Source: Meconema thalassinum (taxonomy: Eukaryota > Arthropoda > Insecta > Orthoptera > Tettigoniidae). From it: 64,000 nt of DNA. Positions 32,870-43,969 of the stretch are shown one piece after another. The notes under the pieces are model-generated. The model worked only from the letters and a program-made list of their open reading frames with translations, made no database searches and had not been told where the DNA came from. Position numbers and translations under genes: made by a program. How positions within the stretch are numbered: position 1 is the first letter of the stretch; each line of letters starts with the position of its first letter. Location of the stretch: the NCBI GenBank assembly GCA_946902985.2, contig OX336397.1, positions 155,985,890 through 156,049,889 of the forward strand, in the 5' to 3' direction.

Positions 32870-33420
32870 GCGGCTTCGGTGGCGTAGTTGGTAGCATGCT
32901 GAGCTTCTATGCCCAAGATCTTGGGTTCAAACCCGGCCGAAGTCGTCGTATTTTTTAAGAGCGTTAAAATCCCTCAGTATGCCTTCCTTCGGAGGGGAAG
33001 TAAAGCCGGCAGTCACAATGTCATATCGATACCTTAAAGCACAGTAGTGCCAAGTCCATTATATTTATGGCATGAAAAAGAACCTTCCACTGACTACACT
33101 TGTGGAAGCTAAAATTTGTAGGTTAGTTTTATAACGCTATATTAGTTCCAACGTTCGCCGCCAGGTGCTGAATTCGATGGCATTTAGTAGCCACGTCCGC
33201 AGCTAGGTGTCGTTGACGGAAGCATTTGGTAGCAAAAGTAGGAACTACTTGGAAGAATATTGATCGTCTGCAGTCCTTCTACCTGAATTACAGATAACAC
33301 ACACTAATACAGCCATCACAATTAACACCGGCTATCAGTCAAATTCTACACACACCCAAAGTACACGGGGCTACATGACCGCATTGTCGCAGCCCTTAAA
33401 CTAAGGAACCAACCAACCAA
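32870..33420 (+). mobile_element. SINE-A copy, full length, tail T1
   Basis: Intact tRNA-like head (GGCGTAGTTGGTAGCATGC, GGGTTCAAACCCGG) and T1 tail ending AACCAACCAACCAA. An extra segment of about 40 bp near 33012-33060 is absent from other copies. Confidence 0.9.
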
Positions 33421-33790
33421 TAACAATAACGGCTGAAGATCAAATCATTTGCATTTTACGACATATAATTCTCTTAACAACAATAATTTGCTTAGCAAGG
33501 AAAATTGCAGTACACAGTTTCCATTTTTTACATTACCTGACTACTTAACCTGTGGCAAGTGAAAGAGAAAAAGTGTAAGCTCTGGTGCATCTGAAATACT
33601 TTGAACGAATATGAGGATGGACTGTCCTAACGGCAAGTCTGGCTCTATACCTCATTCGAAATAAAGACTAAGTTTGAGCCGGAAATTGAAACTGTTCAGA
33701 TATATATACATTACAGGTTCACAGGTTGCACCTAGTGCAAGCTAGTCAAGTGTGAGTACCTGTGCGGTGACTGTGCTTGAATAAGATACT
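33421..33790. other. unassigned sequence
   Basis: Nothing recognised between SINE-A and the Harbinger-like element. Confidence 0.45.
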
Positions 33791-33932
33791 CTAAAGGCAC
33801 GGCTACACAGAAAGCGGTCTGTCGCGGTGCGAGGCGGTCAGGCGGTCCAGTTGTATTACCGAAAGTTGCATCAAACCAACCACACAGAACGCGGTCTACC
33901 GGTAGTCTTTTTCGCGACGACGAGCGATCCCG

Positions 33933-34271
33933 TTGTGCAAATTTACAGAAGTATTTATTAAAACTGTGCGTAAATCCACATATTTGTTCGACAGTTCACA
34001 CGAACATTATGAACATGTTTTAAAGAAGGCTGAAGCATGGAATCGTGCAATTCCTCGAAACATTCTCACGACATACGAAAATACTCGAAAAACCTATCTT
34101 CTCTGTGACTCCTGTTCGATACATAAGCGGTGGTATCCTTGTAATTGCTCTCTCTTCTTATTGATGTCATGCACCCAAAATTATCTTTTCTTATGCGTGT
34201 TTTGCAAAGCAAATAGCCTAGGAGAAGGAGTTGTTCTTCGTCCGAACTCATACTCAATACTCGTAATATGA
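33933..34271 (+). pseudogene. MADF-like fragment
   Basis: The frame encodes TEVFIKTVRKSTYLFDSSHE followed by HYEHVLKKAEAWNRAI. This resembles the MADF pattern (hydrophobic-V-x-x-xP/x-x-LYDxxxxxY…W), a DNA-binding domain of Myb-like class. Only the first half of a MADF domain is recognisable; after about residue 45 the sequence is not familiar. The first ATG may not be a true start. Confidence 0.45.
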
Positions 34272-34374
34272 AACAATACTTAATATGAAAACACACTACA
34301 TATTCTCTAGAAGGAATCGACCAGACTGGACCGCTCACACAAAGGTATTGCGTCCAATGTGACGTCCCCATATC

Positions 34375-34556
34375 GCAGACCGCCGCGATGACCGCTGGAT
34401 CGCTGCCCACCGCGACAGACCGCTGGATCGCTGCCCGCCGCGACAGACCGCTGGATCGTTGCCCGCCGTGACAGACCGCTGCCCGCCGCGACAGACCGCT
34501 GGATCGCTGACCGCCGCGACAGACCGCTGGATCGCTTCCCGCCGCGACAGATCGCT
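34375..34556. repeat. 28-bp minisatellite next to the right TIR
   Basis: About six units of GACAGACCGCTGGATCGCTG plus CCCGCCGC, one shortened. The unit resembles the inner part of the TIR (AGCGGTCTGTCGCGG), so the array probably arose by tandem duplication of subterminal transposon sequence. Confidence 0.9.
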
Positions 34557-34577
34557 TTCTGTGTGGCCGAGCCTTTA

Positions 34578-34852
34578 TAACGGTTAAGCACTCATTACTT
34601 TAAGTAGAACGAAGTGTGCATTATATGTTGTGTAGCTTAACGTGAATAACATTCATACATAGCCCATACATCATCATAGAATAGACTGAACTTTTCACTG
34701 CGAATCATGAATACGAACAATAACAAGACAAAGTAGCCTATAGCAAAAACATATTTCGAAATATTTGTGGAATTTTAAACTTCAACCTTAGTGATCAATA
34801 ACTGATGATGACCGCGTGTTGGTCGAAACGTTTAATCCTAATTCCCCATTTA
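34578..34852. other. unassigned sequence
   Basis: CTGATGATGACCGCGTGTTG followed by GTCGAAACG near 34802 is similar in style to the arm centre of the 3349 fold-back element, otherwise nothing recognised. Confidence 0.4.
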
Positions 34853-34873
34853 TAATAATAATAATAATAATAA

Positions 34874-35204
34874 TGAAATGAAAATCCACAGCCTGCTTCC
34901 AGTCTCCGACCGGGTCATGAATGGAATTAATGAAGCCCCCATCTAGCGGCGAGGATAAGAACTGTGCCGGCTGCCGAGGCCTGACGCACTCCTCTGGGGC
35001 AATGATTAAATGAATGACAAATGAAATGAAATGATAGTGGAGAGTGTTGCTGGAATGAAATGTTGACAGGGAAAATCGGAGTACCCGGAGAAAGACCTGT
35101 CTGCCTGCGTTTTGTCCAGCACATATCTCACATGGAGTGACCGGGATTTGAACCACGGACCCAGCGGTGAGAAGCCGGCGTGCTGCCGCCTAAGCTACGG
35201 AGGC

Positions 35205-35205
<1 letters not shown>
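34874..35205 (-). mobile_element. SINE-B copy 2
   Basis: Over 90% alike by eye to 2187-2521, same orientation. Inserted in an (AAT)n run that now flanks it on both sides, so the TSD cannot be told from the microsatellite. Confidence 0.88.
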
Positions 35206-35247
<42 letters not shown>

Positions 35248-35257
35248 AATAAATAAT
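35206..35257. repeat. (AAT)n/(AAAT)n microsatellite
   Basis: AAT repeats turning into AAAT repeats between SINE-B and SINE-D; probably the merged tails of the two SINEs. Confidence 0.9.
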
Positions 35258-35565
35258 AACCCCTGGCACAACAGCCCATTAAAGGCCTATGCCTACCAAG
35301 CGACCGCTGCCCAGCCATTTGCCCTTCAGCCATTGGGGTGACGCGTGGATAGCGCATCGGGTCCCCTCGGCCGTTAATCTTGATTTTTATGACCAGGGCG
35401 CTGCCTCACTGTCAGACAGCTACTCAATTGTCCTCACGAGGCTGAGTGCACCCTATTCTAGCCCTCACGTCTGTTTACAATACAATTGACGGAGCCGGGA
35501 ATCTAACCCGGGGCCTCCGGGGGAGAGGCAGGTGCGCAACCCTAACACCACGGGGCCGGCTGCCC
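35258..35565 (-). mobile_element. SINE-D copy
   Basis: On the minus strand the head reads CCCCGTGGTGTTAGGGTTGC and GGGTTAGATTCCCGGCTCCG (A and B box positions). The body includes GGTCGCTTGGTAGGCATAGG and ends with AGGGGTTATT. Copies: 46821-47130, 56640-56875. Confidence 0.85.
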
Positions 35566-36049
35566 GTTTATCAGTGAATAATATTAATACATGTATATAT
35601 TCTTAAGGAAAGTGTGTTAGTTACCACGCCTAACCTAATTGGGGAAAAGCGTGTTGACTGACTGAATATTATATAGTTTGTACTGGCAACACTGTAAAAT
35701 GGCTTCAAAACTTCAAAGAGGTTAAATCCTGAGAATATAAGACACTGCCGCCCCAAGGGGCTCACAGTAGTCACTAACTCATACTTTTGAAATTCTTAAG
35801 TGATCGCTACATTACACTTCATGATGATAATAATAATTTCATGTGTAGCCATTTCGATTTTCCAGCTTAGAAGTGGTTGTTTCAGTAACTGTACTTTGGT
35901 TCCCCGGAGCCCGTATAGTTATGTTGTAATGTACCATCAATGTAATAATACTACAGGGGATGTCTCATCACACTCATCAGTAACGTCCATTTTTAAGGAA
36001 CACTTTATTTGGAAAGTTTTCAGACAAGAAATTAAACTATTCTTCATCA
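35566..36049. other. unassigned sequence
   Basis: Nothing firmly recognised. The left edge of the mariner element may lie in here, but no TIR was found. Confidence 0.4.
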
Positions 36050-37045
36050 GATTCAATCAGATTCTCTGGTCTTGAGCCATTTTGCAGCGAGGTTTCTTAT
36101 CCCGGGACGGTACCAGTCTCTGGGGTTTGAAGCGAAGAATTCGGCGAGACCCACTTCCACAGCTTCAATGTTTTCAAAATTTCTTCCACGCAAGAAATGG
36201 GCCATGGATCTAAAAAGATGATAATCTGAAGGTGCAAGATCAGGACTGTATGGTGGGTGTGGTAGCAGTAACACTCCTCCCAATTCCTGTTTTTTGCCAT
36301 GGCTGTTAGTGCTGTATGAGGCCTCGCATTGTCTTGCTGCTAGAGAACTCTATATTTCGGTTAACTAATGCTGGGTATCTCCGTCTCAAAATTCCATGTA
36401 CTTGTTCCAGTTGTTGGGAATAAAGATCCACATTGACTGCACGCCCGTTTGGAACAAACTCCCAGTGAATCACTCCTTCAAAATTCCACCAGACACACAA
36501 CGTCACTTTGGGGCCGAACCAATCATTTTTAACGATGACTTTGGCAGCTTGACGGGGACTAAGCCAATGTTTCAAGGCGTCAACGTTGCGGTAATAGACC
36601 CATTTTTCATCACATGTGACAATTCGCATGATAAATCTATCATCCATGGGGCTACCGATAAGCTGACGACAGATGTCCACTCCACGTTGAGCCTGTTCGG
36701 GGGTCAATTCATGAGGTACAGATCTTCTGTACAGCTTCTGTTTGATTCTCCAAGTTTCTTAATTAGCACCAAGTTCTTCTGACACATACGAGTACTTCAT
36801 TGTGGACTTTATTCCAAACCTCTGCGTGTATTCTCGATATCGCATAGTTTAGATCTTCCAGAACGCGGTAAATATGTAGTGTTTTCTTCTCCAATGTTGA
36901 AACGTTGGTACCATCGTTGTGTCACAGACTCACTAACGACACCTTCTCCTTCCACTACACATATTCTTCGATCCGCGGCAGCAGCTTTGTAATCTATAGA
37001 AGGACCCTAACCTCCAACTTTGTAAGTTCCACTTGTGACTGTCTA
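36050..37045 (-). pseudogene. mariner transposase pseudogene
   Basis: On the minus strand the order is an HTH region (ADRRICVVEGEGVVSESVTQ, PRSGRS, about 36860-36990), LTPEQAQRGVDICRQL, then IVTCDEKWVYY with the first catalytic Asp, KVTLCVWWNFEGVIHWE, DNARPHTAL (second Asp, in another frame near 36320), and YSPDLAPSDYHLFR (third Asp). This is the DD34D mariner order. At least two frameshifts and two stops break it. Full length is about 345 residues. No TIRs were identified, so element borders are unknown. Confidence 0.85.
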
Positions 37046-37120
37046 TCAACAACAGACGACTGATACATTCTCGCAATTCTGGTCATGGCCTCCTGTAAAT
37101 TGGTGAACCAATTCTATTTT

Positions 37121-37612
37121 ATAATAGTACATTACGCAACGAGCCTATAATGACAATAATTATGACACGAGTGTGTTTATAAAACGAGACTATGTGAGTT
37201 TTATAATTTCCATAGGAGTGTCTTAATTACCATTATAGGCGAGTTGCATACGACTGTTTATGTTAGACGATAATTATTATAACTATTTTATGTTCGAACA
37301 TAAATATTCATAAATATCTGTCGAGATTTCGCCAGTTTTATGTACTGAACAGAGCACATGAGGCGCAGAGAATGCATTGTATTTGACCATGGCCTCCTCG
37401 ATTACCCTACTATGACACTAGGCCAGGCAGTGAAATTTAAATTAGAAGGCCGTGGAACTCAGCGCATCTAATTATCTAATTGGTCAAAGAACTGTTTCTT
37501 GAGCTCTGATTGGTGGGAGAAACTGTTTCATAAGGAAAAATAGTGTTATAATGAACCTCATTATAGTACAGTTTTCTGACATATAATAGTCAGGGTCGAA
37601 CATAAAACACCA
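37121..37612 (+). mobile_element. PAL element copy 2
   Basis: Near full short form of about 490 bp. The hairpin at the left end (arms with GAGCCTATAATGACAATAAT and ATTACCATTATAGGCGAGTT) is followed by the common body and the right end TATAATAGTCAGGGTCGAAC. It lies 7 bp from the 3' end of HEL-1c. Confidence 0.82.
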
Positions 37613-37618
37613 AACTTC

Positions 37619-38322
37619 ACAAATAGTTCCGTGAAGAACTATACAGCCTATTTTCATATATCCCACTTATGTTAATTGCCACCATCAACATACAACATTT
37701 CAGTTTGATTGCTGTAATAGATTCGTAGATATTGAGAACCGTCTAAATATTTCGAATGGTCGCCACGTTGGATTTTGATATATGTAGGCCATAGAGCTAT
37801 GTACTATTAGATGACGATTTTTGCGTAGGTTCATTATTCAAACGTTCACTTCGATCGCATGATTGATACACAATAGATAAAAACTTAATTTTAAAATTGC
37901 GCATAGCCGCCACCTTTAGGTTATGTGAACAATTGAACTAAATTAGATGCGAATACATTACAATTTGTATTAACATTTACTGTACCATATTTCACTGAGC
38001 TCAGATGGTTAAATCGCGAGAAAAGTCTATTAAAATGTTTCAACTTTGCTTGGCCACAATGGTCGTTTTATAGTTAACAGGTTTTCGAAAGTCTCATAGG
38101 TAGACTTCTAGTAGTGCCCATTATCACCGTGAAAAATTTCAGGGTGATGTCAGTAATCGTTTCGGAGGTATTGGATGCTGGTGAAATATTTCGCACAGCC
38201 GCCATGTGGGATTGGCGAGACGTAATACAATTTGAAGGCCACGGTCGGGGTCGGACAAGATAGTGCTATGACCTTACTGAGTTTCATTGAAATCGCTCCA
38301 GCCGTTTAGGAGTCACGCAGAT

Positions 38323-38375
<53 letters not shown>

Positions 38376-38421
38376 CAAGTGATCTCATAAGCCTATTCTG
38401 TTATAAATGAATATAGGCTAA
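37619..38421 (-). mobile_element. HEL-1 copy c
   Basis: The 3' hairpin (ATAGTTCCGTGAAGAACTAT) is at the left, the (AC)n microsatellite and the 5' end (TATAGGCTA) at the right. ATGGCGG-like cores on the minus strand sit at 38203, 38058, 37911 and 37764: steps of 145, 147 and 147 bp. Shorter than copy a because it has fewer half-units. Confidence 0.8.
38323..38372. repeat. (AC)n microsatellite inside HEL-1c
   Basis: Nearly perfect AC dinucleotide run of about 50 bp at the family's conserved microsatellite position. Confidence 0.95.
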
Positions 38422-38599
38422 AAATACGACATTAAGTATGAGACATCATGAAATTAATACTAATACCAATAATAATAATAATAATAATTTTCCCTCAGCT
38501 ACCTGATGAAGATTCTCCGAGTTGCAGTATTTAGGCGATCAACTCTTCAATATCAACGTTCCGGTTAGCAGTGCCATCTAGTAGTGAACCCTGACAGCA

Positions 38600-38790
38600 T
38601 TGGAGGACTACTTGCATCACCAAACAGAGATCATTGACGAGCCGACATATCAGGACTCGGAGTGCCGGGTGTATTTTTCCGCCCTTCAGAAATGCGCCTT
38701 GCTAGGCTGGGAGTCGAACCCATGTTCTTGGGGGCAGGTAACTAAACCCCAGCACGTGAGTGAGACTAAGCCACCATATTTCACCAGAAG
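38600..38790 (-). mobile_element. tRNA-headed SINE-like fragment
   Basis: On the minus strand GGTGGCTTAGTCTCACTC and GGGTTCGACTCCCAGC fit A and B boxes about 40 bp apart. No second copy in this window, so borders are uncertain. Confidence 0.5.
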
Positions 38791-38959
38791 CTAGCGATCT
38801 GTTTAGAAAATGCGGTTGATCCCAGAGGAGCTGTAAATCAGAGCGTGTCTTTAACCCTCTGGAGGGAACACAACATCTATCTTCACATCTGGCGCCCGAC
38901 ATGTGGGGAATAAATCTTGGCACATTAATCATATCAGATCAGTGACATAGCGTTTGTCT

Positions 38960-39140
38960 GAGATTTCAGGGTTCGAACTAAACTCCTTGAGGATTGGAAA
39001 AGGGTACACTAAGCCTCAGAACTGTGAAGGGATGGGTTAGATTCCCACCTAAGCCATCCCGGAAGTGGTTTGCCGTGTTTATCCAGGAAAATGCTGGGAT
39101 GGGAACCCCTAACCAACCGGTCCACCTACATCTCTTCTTT
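38960..39140 (+). mobile_element. composite SINE core (D + E middle)
   Basis: A SINE-D-like middle (GGGTACACTAAGCCTC) is followed by GGGTTAGATTCCCACC and then a SINE-E-like middle (GTGGTTTGCCGTG, CCAGGAAAATGCTGGGATGG). The same junction is seen on the minus strand at 19680-19870. Neither a clear head nor a tail remains. Confidence 0.55.
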
Positions 39141-39360
39141 CGTTTCATGTTGTAAACATATCTTAGCAGAAAAAGTAGGGAGAGTCCCCATCAAAGCAAA
39201 ACCGTAAAAATTTCGTCAATTAATTGTGCAAAACGTTGAAGGGCTAATGCAGGGGCACACTTTATGCGGCCCGCGGATACATCATATATATTATTTCAGT
39301 AGTATAGATGCCTCCTGCGACCGATCATGAAAAATGAGCATGCAAATGAAAGAGAATAGA

Positions 39361-39830
39361 CATTACCAGTGACGCATTGCACTCTTAATGTCATAAATAT
39401 CTATAATTTCTTTAACAATGTCTTTTAAAAACTGTACGAAGTGTGCGATTTGCAGATACTGTTGCTGCAGGAAGATACGCTCCATAATTGCTGACCATTT
39501 CACATTTTGGCCGCTGTGACGCCTGTTTCATGTCATTTAACATTGTAAGGACTTTCCTTTATCATCAGAAACAGTAATTTAAAGGAATGAGTACTCAATC
39601 GTATAATTTCATAAATATCGAATAACTGGTGAGGGTTACGGCTAAGCTGTCAATCAATGGACTCAGCTCACAAATGACATTAGCAGTGACGAATTGCATT
39701 CTAATTTCATAAATATCAATTTTTGTAGGAAGTGTGCGATTTGAAAATACTGTTGGTGTAGGAAAATACGGGACATCTTTGCTGTTCAGTTCGCATTTTG
39801 GCTGTAGGGACGTCTGAATCGTAAATGGTG
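39361..39830. repeat. pair of direct repeats about 310 bp apart
   Basis: About 39361-39545 and 39672-39830 share AGTGACG-ATTGCA, ATTTCATAAATATC, GAAGTGTGCGATTTG, ATACTGTTG-TG-AGGAA and CACATTTTGGC-GT. Both are diverged; this looks like an old tandem duplication inside an unknown element. Confidence 0.6.
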
Positions 39831-40355
39831 TTCTATAAGCATTTGGTTCAAATAAAAACATAACAACCTTTCTCCCAACTCTGATTGGTCTGTGCTTACA
39901 CTAGCAAGGTGCTGACAGCACGACGTAAGAGGATCGCACTCTGCTGCTGTGATAATTTGATACACAGAATGAGGTGACGGATTGAGATATTGTACAAAGC
40001 GCAAGGAGTACATCCAAGGTCGATCTACGCTCATATAACACAGTGACTATTACTGCTCGGTTACTTTCTTATTAAGAAACTCACACCCACGTCGCTGACC
40101 AGCAGTACAGCATTGTACTCATGATCTCAATAGCGTGGGTTTGATTTCTTGATCAGGGTAGAAAAATACATTTCGACACGCTATAAAGTCTTGTTCTGTT
40201 AGGCTAGTTGCCTTCAAGGCAAAATTAAACCTCTCCGAACGCACATTCACTACAATGTGTTTAGAAATCATCACGAGTTCAGTGAATACTACTTTCCGAG
40301 AAGGGTAACCCGTATGATACATTGATTGTCATAAAACACTGTAAATACATAATTT
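39831..40355. other. unassigned sequence
   Basis: Nothing recognised. GTGGGTTTGATTTCTTGATC near 40135 could be a decayed B-box region, with no other support. Confidence 0.4.
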
Positions 40356-41030
40356 ATTTTATGTTCGACCCTCACTATTATGTGTTAGAAAACTGTATCA
40401 TAATGTTGGTCATTATAACACTGTTTTTCATTATGATACAGTTTCTCCAGCCAATCAGAGCTCGGTCATTGACCAATTAGGTAACGATACCTTCGCGCAT
40501 GCACTCAAAATCCAACATGTCGGACATAAACATAACATCGAACTATAATAAATTACCGACAAGGAATACGCACCGTCCATATGTTCGCGTAAATAAACTG
40601 GCGAATATGAGACAAGAAATAGCACTGTACCGGTACCTTAATATCCCCAAAACCAATTTCTACACAGCGCGTGGTTTTGACACGACTTCAGTGACAGTTT
40701 TACTGAATACTGGTGCACAATCTCAGCATATGGTATTGAAGCACACAGAGTGCATGCGTCGGTTGTCCAGAGAGCTTGGACAAGAGAGATATACTACCCA
40801 CCGCAGCACCCGATCACAACATTCTACTGTAGTGACTGAACAGATATTTATGAATATTTATGTTAAAACATATAATCAAGTTATAATTATCGTCGAACAT
40901 ATACAGTCGTATGCAACTCGCCTATAATGGTAATTAAGACACTCGTATGGAAATTATAAAACTCGCATACGCTCGTTTTATAAAAATACTCGTGTCTTAA
41001 TTATAGCCATTATAGGCTCGTTGCATAATG
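40356..41030 (-). mobile_element. PAL array unit 1, long form
   Basis: The left end TTATGTTCGACCCTCACTAT and the right-end hairpin (CATTATAGGCTCGTTGCATA) are those of PAL. The middle (about 40490-40840) is not found in short PAL copies. It starts with two CCAAT boxes and a run of ATGs. A related long form is at 51270-52230 in the other orientation. Confidence 0.75.
40499..40927 (+). CDS. 142-codon open frame inside long PAL unit, unknown
   Basis: The frame starts MHSKSNMSDINITSNYNKLP and runs into the PAL hairpin region, where the C-terminal 35 residues are simply translated repeat. The unique part (about residues 1-105) is basic and matches no family I recognise. CCAAT boxes at about 40455 and 40477 lie just upstream of the ATGs. 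The second long PAL keeps the same start region (CATGCACTCAAAATCCAACA) but then diverges. It could be an exon captured by the element, a remnant of the element's own gene, or chance. Confidence 0.25.
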   Translation: MHSKSNMSDINITSNYNKLPTRNTHRPYVRVNKLANMRQEIALYRYLNIPKTNFYTARGFDTTSVTVLLNTGAQSQHMVLKHTECMRRLSRELGQERYTTHRSTRSQHSTVVTEQIFMNIYVKTYNQVIIIVEHIQSYATRL

Positions 41031-41492
41031 TACTATTATGTCAGATAACAGTACTATAATGAGGCTCATTATAACACTATTTTTCATTATGAAACAGTTT
41101 CTCCTACCAATCAGAGCTCATGAAACAGTTGTTTGACCTATTAGATAATTAGATGCGCTGAGTTCCACGGCCTTCTAATTTAAAATTCACTGCCTGGACT
41201 AGTGTCATAGTAGGGTAATCGAGGAGGCCATGGTCAAATGCAAGGCATTCTCTGCGTCTCATGCGCTCTGTTCAGTACATAAAACTGGCGAAATCTCGAC
41301 AGATATTTATTAATAATTATGTTCGAACATAAAATAGTTATAATAATTATCGTCGAACATAAACAGTCGTATGCAACTCGCCTATAATGGTAATTAAGAC
41401 ACTCGTATGGGAATAAAAAAAACTCGCTTACGCTCGTTTTATAAACATACTCGTGTCTTAATTATTGCCATTATAGGCTCGTTGCATAATGT
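41031..41492 (-). mobile_element. PAL array unit 2, short form
   Basis: 462 bp, head to tail with units 1 and 3. The hairpin at the right has arms at about 41370-41409 and 41448-41489 (TCGCCTATAATGGTAATTAA with its inverse), enclosing AACTCGCTTACGCTCGTTTT, itself a palindrome. Confidence 0.85.
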
Positions 41493-41975
41493 ACTAATAT
41501 GTTCGACCCTGACTATTATATGTCAGAAAACTGTACTATAATTGGGCTCATTATAACACTATTTTTCCTTATGAAACAGTTTCTCCCACCAATCAGAGCT
41601 CAAGAAACAGTTGTTTGACCAATTCGATATTTAGATGCGCTGAGTTCCACGACCTTCTAATTTAAATTTCCCTGCCTGGCCTAGTGTCATAGTAGGGTAA
41701 TCGAGGAGGCCATGGTCAAATACAAGGCCTTATCTGCGTCTCATGCGCTCTGTTCAGTACATAAAACTGGCGAAATCTCGACAGATATTTATGAATATTT
41801 ATGTTCGAACATAAAATAGTTATAATAATTATCGTCGAACATAAACAGTCGAATGCAACTCGCCTATAATGGCAATTAAGACACTCGTATGGAAATTATA
41901 AAACTCGCTTACGCTCGTTTTATAAACATACTCGTGCCTTAATTATTGCCATTACAGGCTCGTTGCATAATGTTC
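41493..41975 (-). mobile_element. PAL array unit 3, short form
   Basis: 483 bp with a complete left end (ATGTTCGACCCTGACTATTA) and right hairpin. It is over 90% alike by eye to unit 2. Confidence 0.85.
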
Positions 41976-42599
41976 TATAAGATCACACAGTATTTCAATA
42001 ATAACTCCGCATTAAAACTTCAATAACTAACTAACTAAACTGACTCCTGGGAGCGAGCAAGGCTGTTGCGAGTATAGCAAACTGCTGTACAAGCCTGAAC
42101 TGCAGTATAGCAAGCAGATAATTTAATGTGGGGTGTATCGGAAGTGTGGGCGGTCTCCACCAGATGCTGATAGTGTCGATACTGCCGCGGGGGAGGAGAG
42201 CGGTCGTGAATCAAATGAAATCGGTAAAGCGAGGGATTTATCGCCGGAGCACCACCTGGTGTCTAATATCCGCACTAGCGGAACCCGACTCATGTCAACA
42301 GATTACCACTGTCCTTCACGATCACTGTACATTAATTGCAACCACACTCAGTGCTACAACTCAAAATGTCTTTGCCTGACCACATATTACAGTATTTGCC
42401 ACCTCGGAGTTGTGCTCAAATTGTCAAGGAGAAATAATAATAATAAAAAAGATACGAGCCTTACAGTAGTCACATATGATGTGTAACATCTTACATGTTA
42501 TCCTACTCGTATACTACACAGCTTGGACATTCTTAAAATGTTAATTTACACTCCATTTTCATACTGGTACTATGATGAATGTATAGATTGAATTGGAGA
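41976..42599. other. unassigned sequence
   Basis: A plus-strand frame of 117 codons (42133-42486) with a G+C-rich first half (to about 42300) has no motif I recognise. It could hold a host exon but there is no support. Confidence 0.4.
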
Positions 42600-42790
42600 T
42601 ATGCTACTGTCACATTTGTGGCACAGCGGTCAAGCTGTTAGTCTCTCACCAAGGTAGACCGAGTTTGATTCCTGGTCAATACATGTGAGATTTTCGAATT
42701 GAAATGCCATGTCCTGTGGTTCGCATTCCACGTAAAAGGGAGGTACCGTGGATCATGATCATGAGATTAACGGACACGCAAAACTACAAG
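42600..42790 (+). mobile_element. SINE-I copy, diverged
   Basis: The head GTGGCACAGCGGTCAAGC and GAGTTTGATTCCTGGTC fits A/B boxes and is followed by ATGTGAGATTTTCGAATTGA. Related heads occur at 52546 and 58166. 3' part ends in a CTTCCTTCCTT-type run. Confidence 0.6.
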
Positions 42791-43470
42791 CTTCCTTCCT
42801 TCCTTTTACATTAATAATTCATAATAACAAAGGGACACACAACGTCGACAGTACTCTCAAATACTGTGAGCACATTCCTCAGTAACTATAACATTCATTA
42901 TTCTCAAGGCTCTCATACAGTTCGTTGTAAACAATCAAAAAATGCCTTCCTACAATCTTGAAATGACCTAGTCTCACATATGATGAAAATTCAGCTTTTA
43001 TTCCACTCATATAACAACATTCTGTTATGCATTTAATATTTGACTACTCACCCACAGCTTGACAGTAATGCCGCTTACTTAAATGTAATTTGTCGTCTTT
43101 GTCCTACCCCATGTGATGTTCAACCTTGAACGTGAAGCGTCATAAACTGCTCAATGACAAATGAAAGTCGGTGAAACATTTGCCACTGTGCTCGTCAAAC
43201 CAGTGCCTGCTAAATGCACTGCCTGTTGTATTGCCATAACATTCTCGCGCTACAGAGCACACACTGCCTTGTTTCCAATACACACATTTTCAATTGTACA
43301 TCCAGCTGGCAGTGTGTCTTCACTTCCGCCCGATCCACTTCCGCCCGATTCACTTCCGTCCCCAATTTTCAAAATCACTCCCACAAAACTATCCAGCAAC
43401 CGAGCGGAAAGATGTTGCACAACAAACATTAAAAAAAAATTGAATAAATGAATAAGTCAATCAATCAATC
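42791..43470. other. unassigned sequence
   Basis: TCCACTTCCGCCCGAT is tandemly duplicated near 43329-43360. Nothing else recognised. Confidence 0.45.
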
Positions 43471-43700
43471 GTCCGGCTCCGTGGCTAAATGGTTAGCGCG
43501 ATAGGCTTTGGCCTGAAGTGCCCCGGGCTCGATTCCCGGCCGAGTCATCATGGATTTTAATCTCCTGGGGTTAATACTCAAGGCTCGAGGACTGGGTGTA
43601 TGTGCCGTCTTCATCACCTCTTCATCCTCATTACGACACGCAGCTCACCCACGGGCGTCAACTAGAAACACCTGCACTAGGCCTCTCCAGAGGCGACACG

Positions 43701-43752
<52 letters not shown>
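43471..43752 (+). mobile_element. SINE-C copy with (AATC)n tail
   Basis: The head GTGGCTAAATGGTTAGCG (A box) and GGCTCGATTCCCGGCC (B box) is followed by a body with CTCCTGGGGTTAATACTC and CTCATTACGACAC. The tail is a long (AATC)n run, 43701-43752, and AATC repeats also precede the element. Confidence 0.87.
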
Positions 43753-43753
<1 letters not shown>

Positions 43754-43969
43754 CATTCATAGTAACGTTAGGCTGGCAACCATTCCCTTCGGGACCGGCA
43801 CAGGTGCGATGATAACAAACCTAGCAGAGGAAATGTGGATCTCTGGCATTGCTGCTAAGACTCTGAACACCTGGTGGCTGCAATACACCCTGGGCACATG
43901 AACCTAAACTGAAGTATCCTGGTTGTTTGATGGATTCTATGCATCCAAAAATACAACCGACATTTGGCG

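Larger units (their letters stand above)
33792..34577 (+). mobile_element. Harbinger-like non-autonomous element with MADF-like remnant
   Basis: The ends are inverted: AAAGGCACGGCTACACAGAA at the left and, read inward, AAAGGCTCGGCCACACAGAA at the right; similarity continues through AGCGGTCTGTCGCGG (about 35 bp). No nuclease gene is present. A frame with MADF-domain-like features lies inside, and PIF/Harbinger elements often carry a MADF or Myb/SANT second protein; that is the basis for the tentative class. TSD not resolved. Confidence 0.6.

Noticed and set aside
33792..34577. Alternative reading as a hAT element
   Set aside because: Ends do not start with the CAG usual for hAT, and no 8-bp duplication was seen; the MADF-like fragment favours Harbinger, though tentatively.
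42133..42486. 117-codon open frame
   Set aside because: No recognised motif, no splice or promoter support, low-complexity end. Left as unassigned.
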